NCBI GenBank assembly: GCA_005406025.1
Contig: BGZK01000010.1
Location: 62,001 to 126,000 of the forward strand
Length of the DNA stretch: 64,000 nucleotides
DNA from: Eumeta japonica
Lineage: Eukaryota; Arthropoda; Insecta; Lepidoptera; Psychidae
Reading direction: 5' to 3'
In this document: positions 48,316 to 60,939 of the stretch, piece after piece
Layout of the letters: every line of letters starts with the position of its first letter
Position numbering within the stretch: position 1 is the first letter of the stretch
The notes under the pieces: generated by a model
Seen by the model: the letters and a program-made list of their open reading frames with translations, nothing else
Database searches by the model: none
What the model was told of the DNA's origin: nothing
Position numbers and translations under genes: made by a program

Positions 48316-50009
48316 TATTGACAGAGTTTCGTTAATTTAAAAATACCTATATATTTTTTATTATAGATACTCGTATCATTCGTTAATTTGTCCATTAAAA
48401 AATAAGCGAGTGGTACGTGCATCTACAATAAAAAATGTAAAAGTTATCTTGACAGCTTAATAATACTTTTGTCAGTAGTTAAAAATATTAGGGTTAGGTA
48501 TAAATAAGACATAATTTGCATTAACTAAATTTCGCACACTTTGCAAAAGCTGAATTTCCATTGTCCAGTTCATTTATTTTAAAACTAATTCCTTTACGAT
48601 ATACGAAAATGTTTGTCAACATTTCTATATATTGCTACGAGACATTATATGTATATACAATGTTGTTAATTCGTCGGTGAACGAATGTTCAATATAATTG
48701 TTGTGTTGTTGTGCGATGCTCTTATCATCCCTCCACCGTCGTTACCTCCCATAATCTATTTATTCCAGATTGAAGAGTTTGGAGCTCAGGTCCTCCATGC
48801 CAGCCAACGCGGGTGGAGAGCTGCTAATGCTAATTGTCACCAATGCGGTGACGATCCGTCTATTAACGTGTTCTCTCAAGTACGGAGCGTGTGCGTTTTA
48901 ATTTGACTCCATTTCAAATACGATTGTCATTGCATGCCGTGATCATTGTATGCCACCACCGCCCCTACTTTGAACAGATTTATTGTGATAAATAGAATCT
49001 GGATAAAGGAAGGTAAGTAGTAGGTTTGTGATACAGGTGGTAGGTGATTCCGTTTGAATCTATCAAAATTTCATTTCTGTTTAGATAATACATTACGTGT
49101 ACCTAAAATTGTAACAGGTAAATAAAAGCGAGTTATACGTCTACAATAAGAGCTAGGATGTTGTGAAAAATCACTTTGACCATTGTGGCAAGGATAAGAT
49201 AGCTTTTACAGTTTTGAAATAGCATTTTGATAACGAGCTTAAGTAACTTGCTTAAATTAAGAACTTACCGTCTTACATCAAACACACACTTTTAAGTTTG
49301 TCTTCGAATAAGTCATACAATAAAACCAGCTTTAAATGGCGTTATATTTGAAGATGTCACGCAAGATGTTACAAAATTATGCTTAAATACAATGCGATAA
49401 GTTGACTGTCGTTTTTTCAAAAGTGATCTCAACTTGTAAATAATGCCAGGGATATGATGTCTACCAGAATTACGCACAAATATTAGAATTTTTCATTTTT
49501 ATAATTTAATTTACATATTTGTACTATTATAATATTCACGAATTTAAAAAATTAAGTAGACTTGTAATACAACTTATGTATTATTATCTTATATAGAAAG
49601 ATACAGAACCTAAATAATTAATGGTTTTAAAGAGAAATGACAAAATGTGATATGCATATAAAATTTCATCAGATTTATATTTATATAGTAATGACATTTT
49701 TAAAGTATTATTTAATATCAAAAAAAAATAAGTACCACATAATATGTTTTTGAGCTCGACCTTTGACAAGTTTTCATTTGACGCTCAACTCAATCGCATT
49801 TCAAATAAATCTGTCTCACTCGGGCTCAAGTGGCAGATTAAAATTCAATTTTCAAAATTACACAATTGATTTTGGGAAACGGCCTATAATCACTACTCCT
49901 ATAAATTCATAGTAAAATACTTACAATTTTTTTCTCAAATAGTTTCCCAAAAAAAACATAACATTAAAGTTATCCCAAAAATTGTAAATAAAAATTGCTA
50001 TTCCAAATC

Positions 50010-50595
50010 CTACTAATAGTGTATAGTGAAAGTATGGATGTTTGGATGTTTACGACTCGTTCAATGCTTTGATGACTGAACAGAATTACCTGATACCTCA
50101 CATTAATATACTTTATACATCACCACAATATACAGGTTGCAATTTGTAAAGATACTAATTTTGCACGTGGTTTCACTCGTGTGATCATAAAACGAATTAT
50201 CTACTTAGGCCAAAACGTTATCGGTAACAATAATTTTCAAGAGAGGGTTAAATTCAACATTGCTCGGGGATAGAAATCGCGAACATGACCGGGATCAGGA
50301 CCAAATTGTTTCGTAATAAAAAAAGTGGCGTTACGAGATGGAAGATAACGTGTTATCCATCGATGCTAAAAATGAAAGTATCCGTTGTATGTCCAGGCGG
50401 CCGCAGCCGCGGGTAAAATATGTACATCTAGATTGTTAGCGAATCAGAATATGAAAACCGAAGCCAAAACTGAAATCGAAGGAAGGGACGATATAAGGAT
50501 CATGGTCAGTGATGACGGTGTGATTGGTCGATAGAAGAGATGAGACAATCATTCAACGTCCACGCGGCTGGACCCGCGGGCGAACGCTAGTCTAT
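50010..50595 (+). repeat. Non-autonomous RTE/SINE-like repeats with GCGGGCGAACGCTAGT tail
   Basis: ACATGACCGGGATCAGGACC and CCAGGCGGCCGCAGCCGCGG lie in a first part, and a second part ends ACGCGGCTGGACCCGCGGGC then GAACGCTAGT at 50592. Two nested or adjacent copies seem likely. Confidence 0.55.
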
Positions 50596-50900
50596 ATATA
50601 TAAACTTAATAATTTAGTTATATTTAATCTTACAATTATTTAATAATAAATTAAAAATAATATAAGGTGAAGTGGTGGTGGCAGTGTTTCTTAGGACCTG
50701 TCGGCGCCTGTTTTGTTATTTTTCAAATTTAACATAATCGTATATTTTTATTAATTATTTTGTTGTGGACATAAACGTTCTTTCCTTTACTCTATATTTC
50801 GTTTGTCAATTATCCGTCTACACGCTCCAAAGTGCAATCATGGGCGATTTAACCAATTAGTGTTTAACTAAGTCAAATTATACCATTCGCTACATGTCTC

Positions 50901-51138
50901 GAAGACCATGTTTTAAGACGTCGGTTCCGTATATTATTACTTCACAGCTCCAGGGGGCGGTTCCAGAGGATCATCGGAGACATGATGACGTGGACATAAG
51001 GATAGCATGGAAGACCATGTTTTAAGAAGTCGGTTCCGTATGTTATTACTGCACAGCTCCAGGGGCGGATCCAGAGGATCATCGGAGACATGATGACGTG
51101 GACATAAGGATAGCGTGGAAGACCATGCTTTAGCAATG
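50901..51138. repeat. Tandem duplication, ~108-bp unit, 2.2 copies
   Basis: Units start with GAAGACCATG at 50901, 51010 and 51118, periods 109 and 108 bp. The first two copies differ at only a few sites (for example GGGGGCGGTT versus GGGGCGGATC). Because 108 is divisible by three, both minus-strand ORFs here show a duplicated peptide; these are products of the repeat, not of a recognised gene. Confidence 0.9.
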
Positions 51139-53264
51139 TTGTGACAGGAAGCTGACGGGACAATATCAAAGACAGGTATGAAAATAACCACGGGTTGACA
51201 GCACTTGCTATTATCCTACAACCTATGTTATACGTATTTTGTTAACTATAAACACATCCCGCTACTGTATATGAGAACAATAACATCACAAACCGTATAA
51301 AACAGCCAATACAGCACTATGCTGTAGGATAGCGTTGTGCTTTTCTTGATACTCATGCGCATATCTCGCCTCTATATACCACTTTAATTACTTTTACGTG
51401 TTATAAAAAATGAATTGTAGCACTCGAATACCCACTGGCTCACGCGCATCTATCCAATTCTTTATTTCGGACTAGCAAAAAAAAAAGTAAATTCACAAGG
51501 ATGGCATTTCTGGGGCCGCGTTTCCATTCCTAGAGCCAATATAACCATAAAAAGTTATTTAATTTAGTCGCTTATTCCAATTAATGATGTACGTCATTAG
51601 CAATAGCCATTTCCAGAAAATATATGTATTTCGTTGTTAGGCACTTCATACTTTATAAATGGTCTTTAAACTTAATAAGTACAAAGAAATAATTCAAGCA
51701 ATTACATTCTTATCTATTATTTCGTGAGTTACTCTGTATCGTTAGGAACATACCGAATAAGACAGATTAATATGGATTATTCATATACTGAGAGATGGGT
51801 CTTATCTTCTTAAACAGAGCAAGAACTCATTTTAGTTGAAACAAAACTGCTATAAAAGACACAAAATACCACATATTGAGGATTGTGTCTTGAGTATATT
51901 TTCAACTATAGCTCTTTTAAATACGATATTTCTTAATCCAGGGTCCACGGACCCATTCCAAGAGGTTCGGGGATAAAATAAAAATTAATATTAAAATTAA
52001 ATTTATCAAAGGATAGGGGCACTGGAGAGCTCAAGATGACCAAAAGCACTTAATTTCATTTTTCTTATCTCTCGTCATTTTTGCTATCAACCGGTGTAGT
52101 GTTGCAAAAGGAATATATTAGGAAGTAATAATTGAGCATTTTGCTTTTTGTAAGTCCTCGTTTCAAGGATTCAACGAAGCAACGTGAATTCGTATATTAA
52201 GACTTTCGTTGCAAAAAGGCAACACCAACCATCACATCAAAATTAAATAATCATAAATATGCATATAGGAGTAATATACGTATGCAAATAAGTGTTTTTT
52301 TTTGGGGCTCGCGGATCGTGGAAGATGGCGCTGGGTGTCCGCCCTTGAAAAATATTAAGAAAAACTGTAATCCAATATTAACATTAATTCTAGTTATGGA
52401 GTACGAAAAACGACAGTAGGATACTATTCGCTTATTAAAAATACAGCATCAACCTTGGTTAGGTAGAACATCAATTAATATAGTACTTTCTGCATTATTT
52501 TTGCTTAAGAAATCGGTGAGGATTAATAAAATATTTTCTAGCAATAAGATTATTTTTTCTTACTAATCCAACCTTTCATAATGTAAGATACAATATTAAC
52601 ACTATGTACGTGTAACATATGACATAGTCAGCATTGGTTCAGTGACGTACGACATTTCAATAGCAGAAAAGACACATTCAAATTAATCGGTTCTACATTT
52701 ATAAACACTGCAAAATGATTATTTGGCCATTGCTGATAGACATGAAGGTTAAGGTCATGAAAACCTTATAATTACTCTTATTGACGGTAAATCAAGAGGA
52801 CAGTTATGCAGATGGGTCTGACGGAAAAAAAACCTCGTTCTTTTATTTCTTTTGTCAGATCTTATAGTAATGAGTACGTTTGCGGAAGCTAAGCTTGCTT
52901 GATTTTGCAACATAATTTTCATAAAATATTATTAAATAAATACAAATAATAAAAATAATATTGACGTTGTAGCGTGCAGCACCGCCACAAGACGTATAGC
53001 CACAATTCCGCTAGAGATGGCGCTGCTCATGAAGCATATATATTCATACTGCGTCCCGCATTACGCAAACAAGATTCCACAGACCGGACGGGCAGATAAA
53101 TCATCTCAACATTCCACTCCGGCGCAATGGGCGTTTAGGTGCCCCTAAAATTTACTTCCAGACGACAACATACACATCGCCCGTCCATACTAACATATTT
53201 TCTATCCTTCGCCATATTTGATACCTTCTTACAATATTTATCTCTTTACTTGCTGCACTTTAAT

Positions 53265-53700
53265 TGCACGCCGCATAAGCGGAGCGTTGAGGTAGTGCTC
53301 TACTCTCGCCTTACAAAAACCAAATGATTTTTTGAACTAAAAGTGTCTCTATTTATTTTTTATCGCACTTATATAGTAATATTTACACATGAATATCAAG
53401 GAAAAACACTAGTTTCAACACTTATGACATTTTTAAAAGACATTTTGCTTTTTAAATTAATGAAAAAGATGTTTAACAAAATTATTCCGTGGACGTCCGT
53501 GTGTCTGTATGTATCCACACTCGCGTGGTCACGGTAACTCCCGAAAAAACTTAACTGATCTAGTCCATTTATTTTTCCAAACACTAGTATTATCCTAAAC
53601 TAAATCCTTTCGAAGATCACGGTGTAATTCGCTTGCGTGGTATTTTTGCATGCCTCATAAGTGGAGCGCTGAGGTAGTGCTCTACTCTCGCCTTATAATA
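53265..53700 (+). repeat. Direct repeat of a ~50-bp segment
   Basis: CATAAGCGGAGCGTTGAGGT then AGTGCTCTACTCTCGCCTTA at about 53273-53313 recurs as CATAAGTGGAGCGCTGAGGT then AGTGCTCTACTCTCGCCTTA at about 53655-53695. These may be the two ends of one element of about 430 bp or two separate copies. Confidence 0.6.
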
Positions 53701-54603
53701 ATCAAGCTATGTTTTGAACTTAAAATTTTTTCATGTTACTTATAATGTACTTATAGACTCATATATAAATGCGAGAATGACAAGAAAAAACATTCGTACT
53801 AATATATATATTTGTAAAAATTAAACGACCGCCATAAGGCGTGCGCTTTTGGATTTACCACAATTTTTCGTATTAGTTTAAGTTTAATAATTAATTCGTT
53901 TTTAACTTTTAAATACATATATGCCACTGTGCCCAGGATAAATGCTAAAGAATTCAAAATCATAATGATTCATAATTATTGCGTGATCACGACCTCTTTC
54001 TGACATAAACGTACCTCGACGTTAAATATTTTACGATATCGACGCCTTTTATGTTACTTCATTCGGTTATTTTTATTCTTTCGGCCATTCAGGCGACGCG
54101 ATGACCTCTATACATTGCCATAATGACGTGTTAAACGAAGTACAATAATGTCGTGATGAGATATCAACATGTTACGCTAGTAAATTTTTTTCAACAAAAT
54201 CGATAAAAGGAATTTGTTAAGAAATATGTAAGTCGTTGTAGTCATTGAACAACTAAAAAGAGAGAGGGATATCAATTTGACGCATATGGATTTTTCTCCG
54301 GGAAGGGTAAGCCTCCTTGTTGGACCCGTTTAAATTTTGTAAAGAATATTCTACCGCCAAGGGTTGAAAATTAGGGATTGAAATAAACATAAGCATTCAA
54401 CAATAATTAATTTTATTACATATGTGTTAACTTAAGTAACCTCAACATGAAAAAATTAAGAATAATATTTTTAAAATAATAAAATTACACCGATGTTAAA
54501 TAAGGTTATGAAAAAAAAAATTACTTTCACTAATAAAAGCTACTTATTTAAAGAGCTTGATCGATTTTGAGACCGTATTAAACAAAGTAACAAATAAAAA
54601 ATT

Positions 54604-55064
54604 TGGTTGCCTGTAAAGTCGGTATACGGGCGAAAGTTTTACGTGACAACGACTTTGAATGGTAAAATCATTTTAATGTGAATATTCATTCGTATAGTAG
54701 GAAGAAGGATGAAATAATAGTAACAATTTAAAACATTTATTTATACAAAGAATTATATTTAAAACATTAATTTATACAAAGAATCTCGCACTGAATTTCA
54801 TATTAACAAAATTTTATTTTTACCTTTACATACATACGTATTTATATACAAATATACATACAATAACTTGCAATACATTTGCAAGCTATGCACTAATTCT
54901 CTAGTGCTGCGCGCGCGGCAGACCGATCATAGTTGAGTGGGAGAGAGACGCAAGGCATTCGGCGGGCCTCTCTCTCGTTCGGTGACTCATCGTTACGTTA
55001 CCGAGCGTTACACTTTTTCATAAGTGACTCCCAGCCGCAACCTAATTTAAGACGTTGTCACGTC
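54604..55064 (-). repeat. Interspersed repeat, inverted copy of 34863-35375
   Basis: In minus orientation it begins TGACGTGACAACGTCTTAAA and ends TACCGACTTTACAGGCAACC. About 290 bp are nearly identical to the 34.9-kb copy, indicating recent insertion or exchange; the other ~170 bp, including a GCGCGCGCAGCACTAGAGAA segment, differ strongly. Confidence 0.8.
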
Positions 55065-56723
55065 AAAAAGATAGGTATAATACTAGACATCAATGTAATA
55101 ATTGCAATATAAATTCTTATGATAACCCAGCGATACCTAATAATTACATTCCAAAAAATTTGCTTCGTAGGACCATTTACAACGACGTGTGCCTTTTCCA
55201 GTGTACCCGTTCGGATGGCTGTCTGCAGGGCTAGACAAGTGGCTTTCTGTTGTCGTAAACGCTCGTAGAATAGAAAGCGAAATGTATGGGATTGGCGTTA
55301 GCTGACGTTTGTCATTTCGTTTGTTAAATTATATAGTTGCAAAAAAAAATCTTATATAGAAAATTGTGTTTGGCGACTTATTATTAAACTAGATGAGCTT
55401 TTTGAGAAAATGCGGTATTTATTCAGTTTATAAAATATCGAAACAACGCGTGGAATCGACTTTGTTAAAGTACGATTCGATACCTCCGAAGCCTTCGTGA
55501 CTTTATCCAAGCACAATACAGTTGTATTTGCAGCAATGTAAAGCAGTTTTTGTGGCTAATCGTAATAAATCCGGAATCTGTATGAGCAATAAACAGGATT
55601 AAAATTTAGAGAAAAAAAGAGTAAAATGGTCGACAGTTATAAAACAGTTTTTCACTCACTATAATCTACTGCGTTTTTATTGATTTTTTTCAGTGAAGCC
55701 GAAAAAGAAATGTATTAAGTAAAATGTTAGGTATTTTCGATTTTTAACGAAAGAAAAAATGGCAGTTGCCATTTCGAAGTATATATATTTTTCTTTTATG
55801 TATTACAAAGCATAAATTTTTACTGGATAATCTAATAATTGATGATTTTTTTTCTATTGAGTAGTGCAAACCTCAAAGTTGGTACAATTTAAATTTTTAA
55901 GGCGTATTTTCAAAGTTTGAAATAAACGTGATCATTTAAGTAGTCTTTCGACCATCACAAATCTCTCATTCAATCATCTCCTTTAAGGTCAAATGTTTCA
56001 ACTGAAGTCCTGAAGTTACATACACAATTCTTATAGCTTTTTCCAGCAAACATTTACTTCTATCAGACAAAACTCTGTTCCTCTTCTTCCACTTATCTTG
56101 GTGACATTGTGACGATATTAAAATTAATATGTCTAAAAATCATATTATATGTTAAAAGGGAAATCATTACTCTTCCGTGTAATAATTTCCTCGTAGAAAA
56201 CAAATCATCCCCTATTTTACTCTTTCGAGGGACCATTTCCCAATAATATTAAAATAGCGCCTTAGAGAAGCTAAATAGAGTTTTTAGAAACATTAAAATT
56301 TTTCAAGATATGTTTTTACCTTCCACTTTTTCACCTCGTTACAGAGGCTTATTCTACAAGGACATTATATCACAACCTTTATACGGTTAGACGGTTAGAT
56401 ACTTGTAAGCGAGCTAGACCAAGGTTTCTAAATCAAAAAAATAATAACATTTGCTATCAGCTTAATTTTCAAAATCGTTATAAATCGTAACGACTTGCAT
56501 TCTCTATTTTATAAGACACGAATTTCTGTAAACATCTTAAAAGAATAAGATAACATTTCTAGAGCTTCGTATGAATTAATTTAGATTTTTCTTTAGTGAA
56601 TTTCCACAGATGTTTAATAATTGTATTTGAAGTTTTATTTAGTGCTACTCAATTTCATTGAAAAGTTCTGTCTATTTACAGTCAATTTAAACAAATTAAT
56701 AGAATCGGTAATTAATGAATGCC

Positions 56724-56724
<1 letters not shown>

Positions 56725-56767
<43 letters not shown>

Positions 56768-56779
56768 TAACATACACGC

Positions 56780-56814
<35 letters not shown>

Positions 56815-56815
56815 T
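56725..56815. repeat. Compound (TA)n-(CA)n microsatellite
   Basis: About 36 bp of TA repeats followed by an interrupted CA tract of about 50 bp. The ORF starting at 56715 translates this into Tyr-Ile and Thr-His repeats and is an artefact. Confidence 0.95.
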
Positions 56816-56924
56816 GTGGTCATGTAGAAACGCAACAGCTAAGTATTTAATAGCACTATATTGCATAACACCGTCTCACCAACGTCCAAACAAAAGTCCG
56901 TATCTCTTCGCAAAATTAACGTTT

Positions 56925-57045
56925 GCCGCGGCGTCAGTGGGTATAACGGTGTTCGCGGGAGACTCCGGACCGTGTATTTTATTATCGTGACCTTAACAGC
57001 CGCGGTCAAGTGTGAACACCTTTTGCGCTTGGGGTGCTGTACGCT
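56925..57045. promoter_or_regulatory. GC-richer non-repetitive patch, candidate conserved element
   Basis: TTTGCCGCGGCGTCAGTGGG, CGGGAGACTCCGGACCGTGT and ACAGCCGCGGTCAAGTGTGA then ACACCTTTTGCGC. It contains T-box-like (GTGTGAACACCT) and Nkx-like (TCAAGTG) matches. No repeat partner was found in the window. Function is speculative. Confidence 0.25.
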
Positions 57046-57539
57046 ATGATTGAAATATCGTATATATAATTACGTAAGCATCGATTGGATGATTTAAGAC
57101 ATATGCATATCTTCATAGGTTCAGAGAGTTGACCAGGAAAATATGATAAAAAAGAAACTAATTTCTAGGTCGAATTTCATAAGATGTATGTGTGCACAAG
57201 TATATGAGCACATACTGTCTTGTATGTACCCCTGATGGATGTGACTGGAGTTTATGATGGAGTAATATTTTAGTACCGCGAAATTTAAAAGGTACGGGAG
57301 TAATGGGAAACTCCGGTGTGTGAAGTAAATAAAAAAATTCAAATTGCTCCATACCAATCTGATCTGAAACCGAGTTGTGAATATAAAAAAGGCTCGCTTC
57401 TCTCTCGTATCAGAAATACAATCTTATAAAAACCGAGAACTATTATTTGTACCATTTTTACTGTCCAACATTAGGTTTTAATTAAAATATGGAGAATGTT
57501 TTAAAATCCTCAAAGCAATGGAGTCCCTTTCGACACTGT

Positions 57540-57945
57540 ATACTCACATCACATTGTCATTTTGCATATAAAATACAACGTCTCCTGTCTGTTTGTCCGT
57601 TTGTACGCTTAAAACTCGAGAAGCATTCGAGTGGCATTCCATAACAAAAGAAGAACTTACATAATTCTTCTTTTGGTATGGAAATACATTATTGGGCCTC
57701 GTTTTAATATAAACAAGCTTTTGGTAGCAGCTACGCTCGCCGAATGTCAAACGTATTCTCAACTTCTTATAACGATTGTCTTCGGTAACAGAAATGTTCA
57801 AAGGAGGATCTTAAGCGCCACCGGTCCGGGATTACAATCGCAAGTTGGACCGAGATCGGGATCACATTAGCTGACATCGTTGATATTAAAGATGAAGGAA
57901 TAAACCTATGTCTGTGTTGGCGGAGCCGCGGGCGAAAGCTAGTAT
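57540..57945 (+). repeat. Non-autonomous repeat ending GCCGCGGGCGAAAGCTAGT
   Basis: A clean example of the family: TCCTGTCTGTTTGTCCGTTTG near the head, ACCGAGATCGGGATCACATT near 57850, and the tail GGAGCCGCGGGCGAAAGCTA then GT at 57943. ORFs at 57544-58039 on both strands lie over it. Confidence 0.65.
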
Positions 57946-58559
57946 GAATGCACAAAAAAAAAGTAAAAAAAAGTTTTATCCTCGGAACGAGCAGGAAACA
58001 TCGCTCATTGCCTCGCTTCATTTGCAAATAATATATCAAAAATGATGGTCCAGAATTATAAAGACAAACACGGCTTAAACCTTATTTATTTTATGCTATA
58101 TTGATTTTCAATTTAGCAACGTATTCCACAATTTTAATGGCTTAGCAAAAAAGCAAGTGAAGTGAGGACACACCGCAATATTACATATTCAATTCATAAA
58201 AAATATGTATTGAAGAAGAAAGTATATTGTAGTATATATTGAAGATCGAATAAAGTATATATTGCATTACATCTTTCAATACTCAATCGATCACTTTGTT
58301 AAAAAAAATAGCTTAATATAATTTTATGAATTATAAGAATATTATTTCTTTATTAACAAATATCAAGAACAGCAACAGGGGAAAAATTTGACGCGGTAAT
58401 TCTCTTTTATGTCCAAATTTTATCGAAATGTGTCTTGGAATTAAAGATTGGCCTTTTAAATAAAAACGTCTTAAAAACTTTATTATCGCACACCTGTGAA
58501 ATCAAAATTCCGCAAACAACCAAAGATAACAACAACAAAAAAACTGTAAAAATTAATTA

Positions 58560-58800
58560 AGCTAATTTATGGTTTAGCGACCCGTTAAACGCTCATTAAC
58601 GAGATAATAATTGAGGTCGTTGCATATATAACGGAGGCTATATTTTTTCTCCATTGCAGTCGTCTCTTCTCCCGTATTTATTATATACTTACACCTCACG
58701 GTTTACGTGCGTACGCACATATGGTTAGTCGATTGAAGACGCCGCCGTTCCTACTAATTAACGAGTCATTAACGCGACTGGATGCTTGTGGATCAACAAC
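58560..58800. promoter_or_regulatory. Homeodomain-site-rich patch, candidate enhancer
   Basis: Two clusters share the word CATTAACGAG/TAACGAGTCATTAACG: CATTAACGAGATAATAATTG at 58594-58613 and CTAATTAACGAGTCATTAAC at 58754-58773. Each holds several TAAT/ATTA cores. No repeat signature is present and no ORF explains the sequence. In a gene controlled by homeodomain factors, such a patch is a reasonable enhancer candidate, but this is inference. Confidence 0.35.
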
Positions 58801-59369
58801 GAGTTGTAAAGGTGACTGGATGGATAGGGCATTAAAATTGTTGGCACCTGCATTAATTTATAAAATCATAGTTAATTAAAGTATGAGTAGAAAACTCACT
58901 TAACACTTAGTATATTGATAGAATTATACATACAATTTTTTTTAATATGCAAAGGTATTAAAGAATCATTTTGTCTTAGTTCTCCCACAGTAAAGTCAAT
59001 AAAGTAAATGATCCTGAAGTATTGCTGTTGTTTTATAAACAAATTATTTTTTCTACGGTATAGACACTCGACACCATAACATTTCAATATGAAAGAGTAA
59101 TTAAAAACATTACAAAAGTTGTATACTAAAAACAAAACTCTAATTGTATTAATGCAATATGATTGCGTTTGTAATATTTCATGCAATATCTATGTACATA
59201 ATAATTATGGAACATCCTATTTATATTTTATATCTTAGCTATGAAAGTTCTAATTGACAACGTATGCGAAGTCGTACAAAACTTAGGCTTAAAGGTCTTT
59301 TTTGTAAAACCGTAAAGAATAAAACTTTGAAAGTTGTGTGTAATTACCTATTTCAGTTTTTACAGCTGG

Positions 59370-59770
59370 TGACGATTATGATATTTTTGACCGTAATATA
59401 ATTTTTTTTTCAGACCGATATTGTACAAATTACTACAAAGTTCTCGACTACTATTTTAGGCTATAATTAATTCTGGTTATATATAACATACTGATTATAG
59501 CAATCACCCGCAACTTCATTTTGGTGGATGCATTTCTTCTTTTACATCAAGCAATTTCACAGTCAATCGCGATCCTGATCCTGATCATATTCCCGATTTC
59601 AACTTCGGTTTCATTGTTGGTTTGAAACCCGGTCATGTTTTCGATTGCTGTCCTGTTTTTAAGATTTCCTTTTAACCCGTCCCGTCCTTGAAACCGATCA
59701 TCCTTTGTGTCTACTATACAATTCATAACATCTCCCGGATATAATTTAAAAGCGCGTTCGTTATAAAAAT
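59370..59770. repeat. Degenerate repeat with CGATCCTGATCCTGATC units
   Basis: CAATCGCGATCCTGATCCTG, TTCCCGATTTCAACTTCGG and AACCCGTCCCGTCCTTGAAA resemble the 41.99-42.52 kb bodies. The minus-strand ORF 59547-59810 lies inside it. Confidence 0.5.
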
Positions 59771-60775
59771 AAATCAAATGAAAATTTTTAAAACCGAGAT
59801 ATGTCGCCATATTATATGCATATATACAACCTTATTTTACGCTCCTAAGAACTACTTTCAAAAAAGATTGATTCAATTTTTTTTTATTTGTATCGAATGG
59901 CTGAAATACCAATAAATATCTGTAACATTGACGATTTCGATTTTTTGAACTGTTTTACTCTTTTTACACTTTTAGGGGTGGTTTTACAAAAATCTCTTTT
60001 TAACAATTATTTATACCATAAAAAAAAACCATGTACAAAATTTAAAATTTTTATACCTCTTGATTTTCATGCGCTGATGTGTAAGTTAGCCCAGTCAATC
60101 AGTAAGTCAGTCAATCTGTCAAACATCTTTTCCACCTGTACATTTCGTCGAGATAGCACCGGTCCGCGCTTTCCACAGAATCACAGATAGTTATATGTAC
60201 AAAACTACTATATCGACTATCGATTCAATAAAAATGAGATTTGCCACATCCACGGTTCGGAAAAAAATTCGTAAGCTGCGTCCCGGCCATTAACGCCTGC
60301 GTCGGCGACGTAATTGCTACGATTTGAATATACTTGAATGTCGATTTTTAATTGAAATCCGTTTGTTTTATGTTTGTCTAAAAAACCTATTTATCGGTCT
60401 TTTTTTGTTTCCCGTATTTTTTTCGACAAATTAATCAAAGACCAATAACGCTTGCATAAAAGCATTTTCGAATTTGTAAACGATGTTTCAGCTTTTACGA
60501 TGCATGTCATATACCTGTAGGATTACTTCTAAATTTTAGCCATATTACGTATTCAAGTCGCTTACTAATTAGATAGTCGTGGACATAGACGTAGATTGCT
60601 TACGTCAGCAACAAAATTTTAATATTTTTATTATACATTACCCTTCTCATTAAATTTCGCTAAAAATGTATCAGACTTGGCTCACGATTCCATTGTTAAC
60701 ATATACAAAATAGTAAGATTTTGAAGTAGCAAGAGAGAGGTACTGCCTCAGCGAAGTGGCCTTCGAAGTAGGTAC

Positions 60776-60939
60776 AGTACAACGCGCGAAACTACGCCGC
60801 TGTGAACTTAGTAGCGAAAGCGTCGCACTGGCGTAAAATTGACACGCGGAGGAGAAGGAGGAAGAGTCGGGCAGTGTTAAGCCTGCGTATTACGTCATTC
60901 GCAGGCAATTAAGAGAGGCAGAGTTTCGTGCGTTGTACT
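60776..60939. mobile_element. MITE with AGTACAACGCRCGAAA ends, copy 2
   Basis: Left end AGTACAACGCGCGAAACTAC, right end GGCAGAGTTTCGTGCGTTGT then ACT; inverted repeats of about 23 bp. The interior (GTAGCGAAAGCGTCGCACTG, GGAGAAGGAGGAAGAGTCGG, GTATTACGTCATTCGCAGGC) matches 24946-25114 in reverse orientation. Confidence 0.82.

Noticed and set aside
48685..48906. Plus-strand ORF with IEEFGAQVLHASQ and NCHQCGDD after an acceptor-like TTCCAG
   Set aside because: The segment looks somewhat protein-like, but no partner exons, second zinc pair or family match was recognised; also tested as a minus-strand start (MEDLSSKLFNLE), which meets a stop before any donor.
56715..56990. 91-codon ORF starting MNAPYIYIYIY
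   Set aside because: Its first half is the (TA)n-(CA)n microsatellite; the rest shows no recognisable domain.
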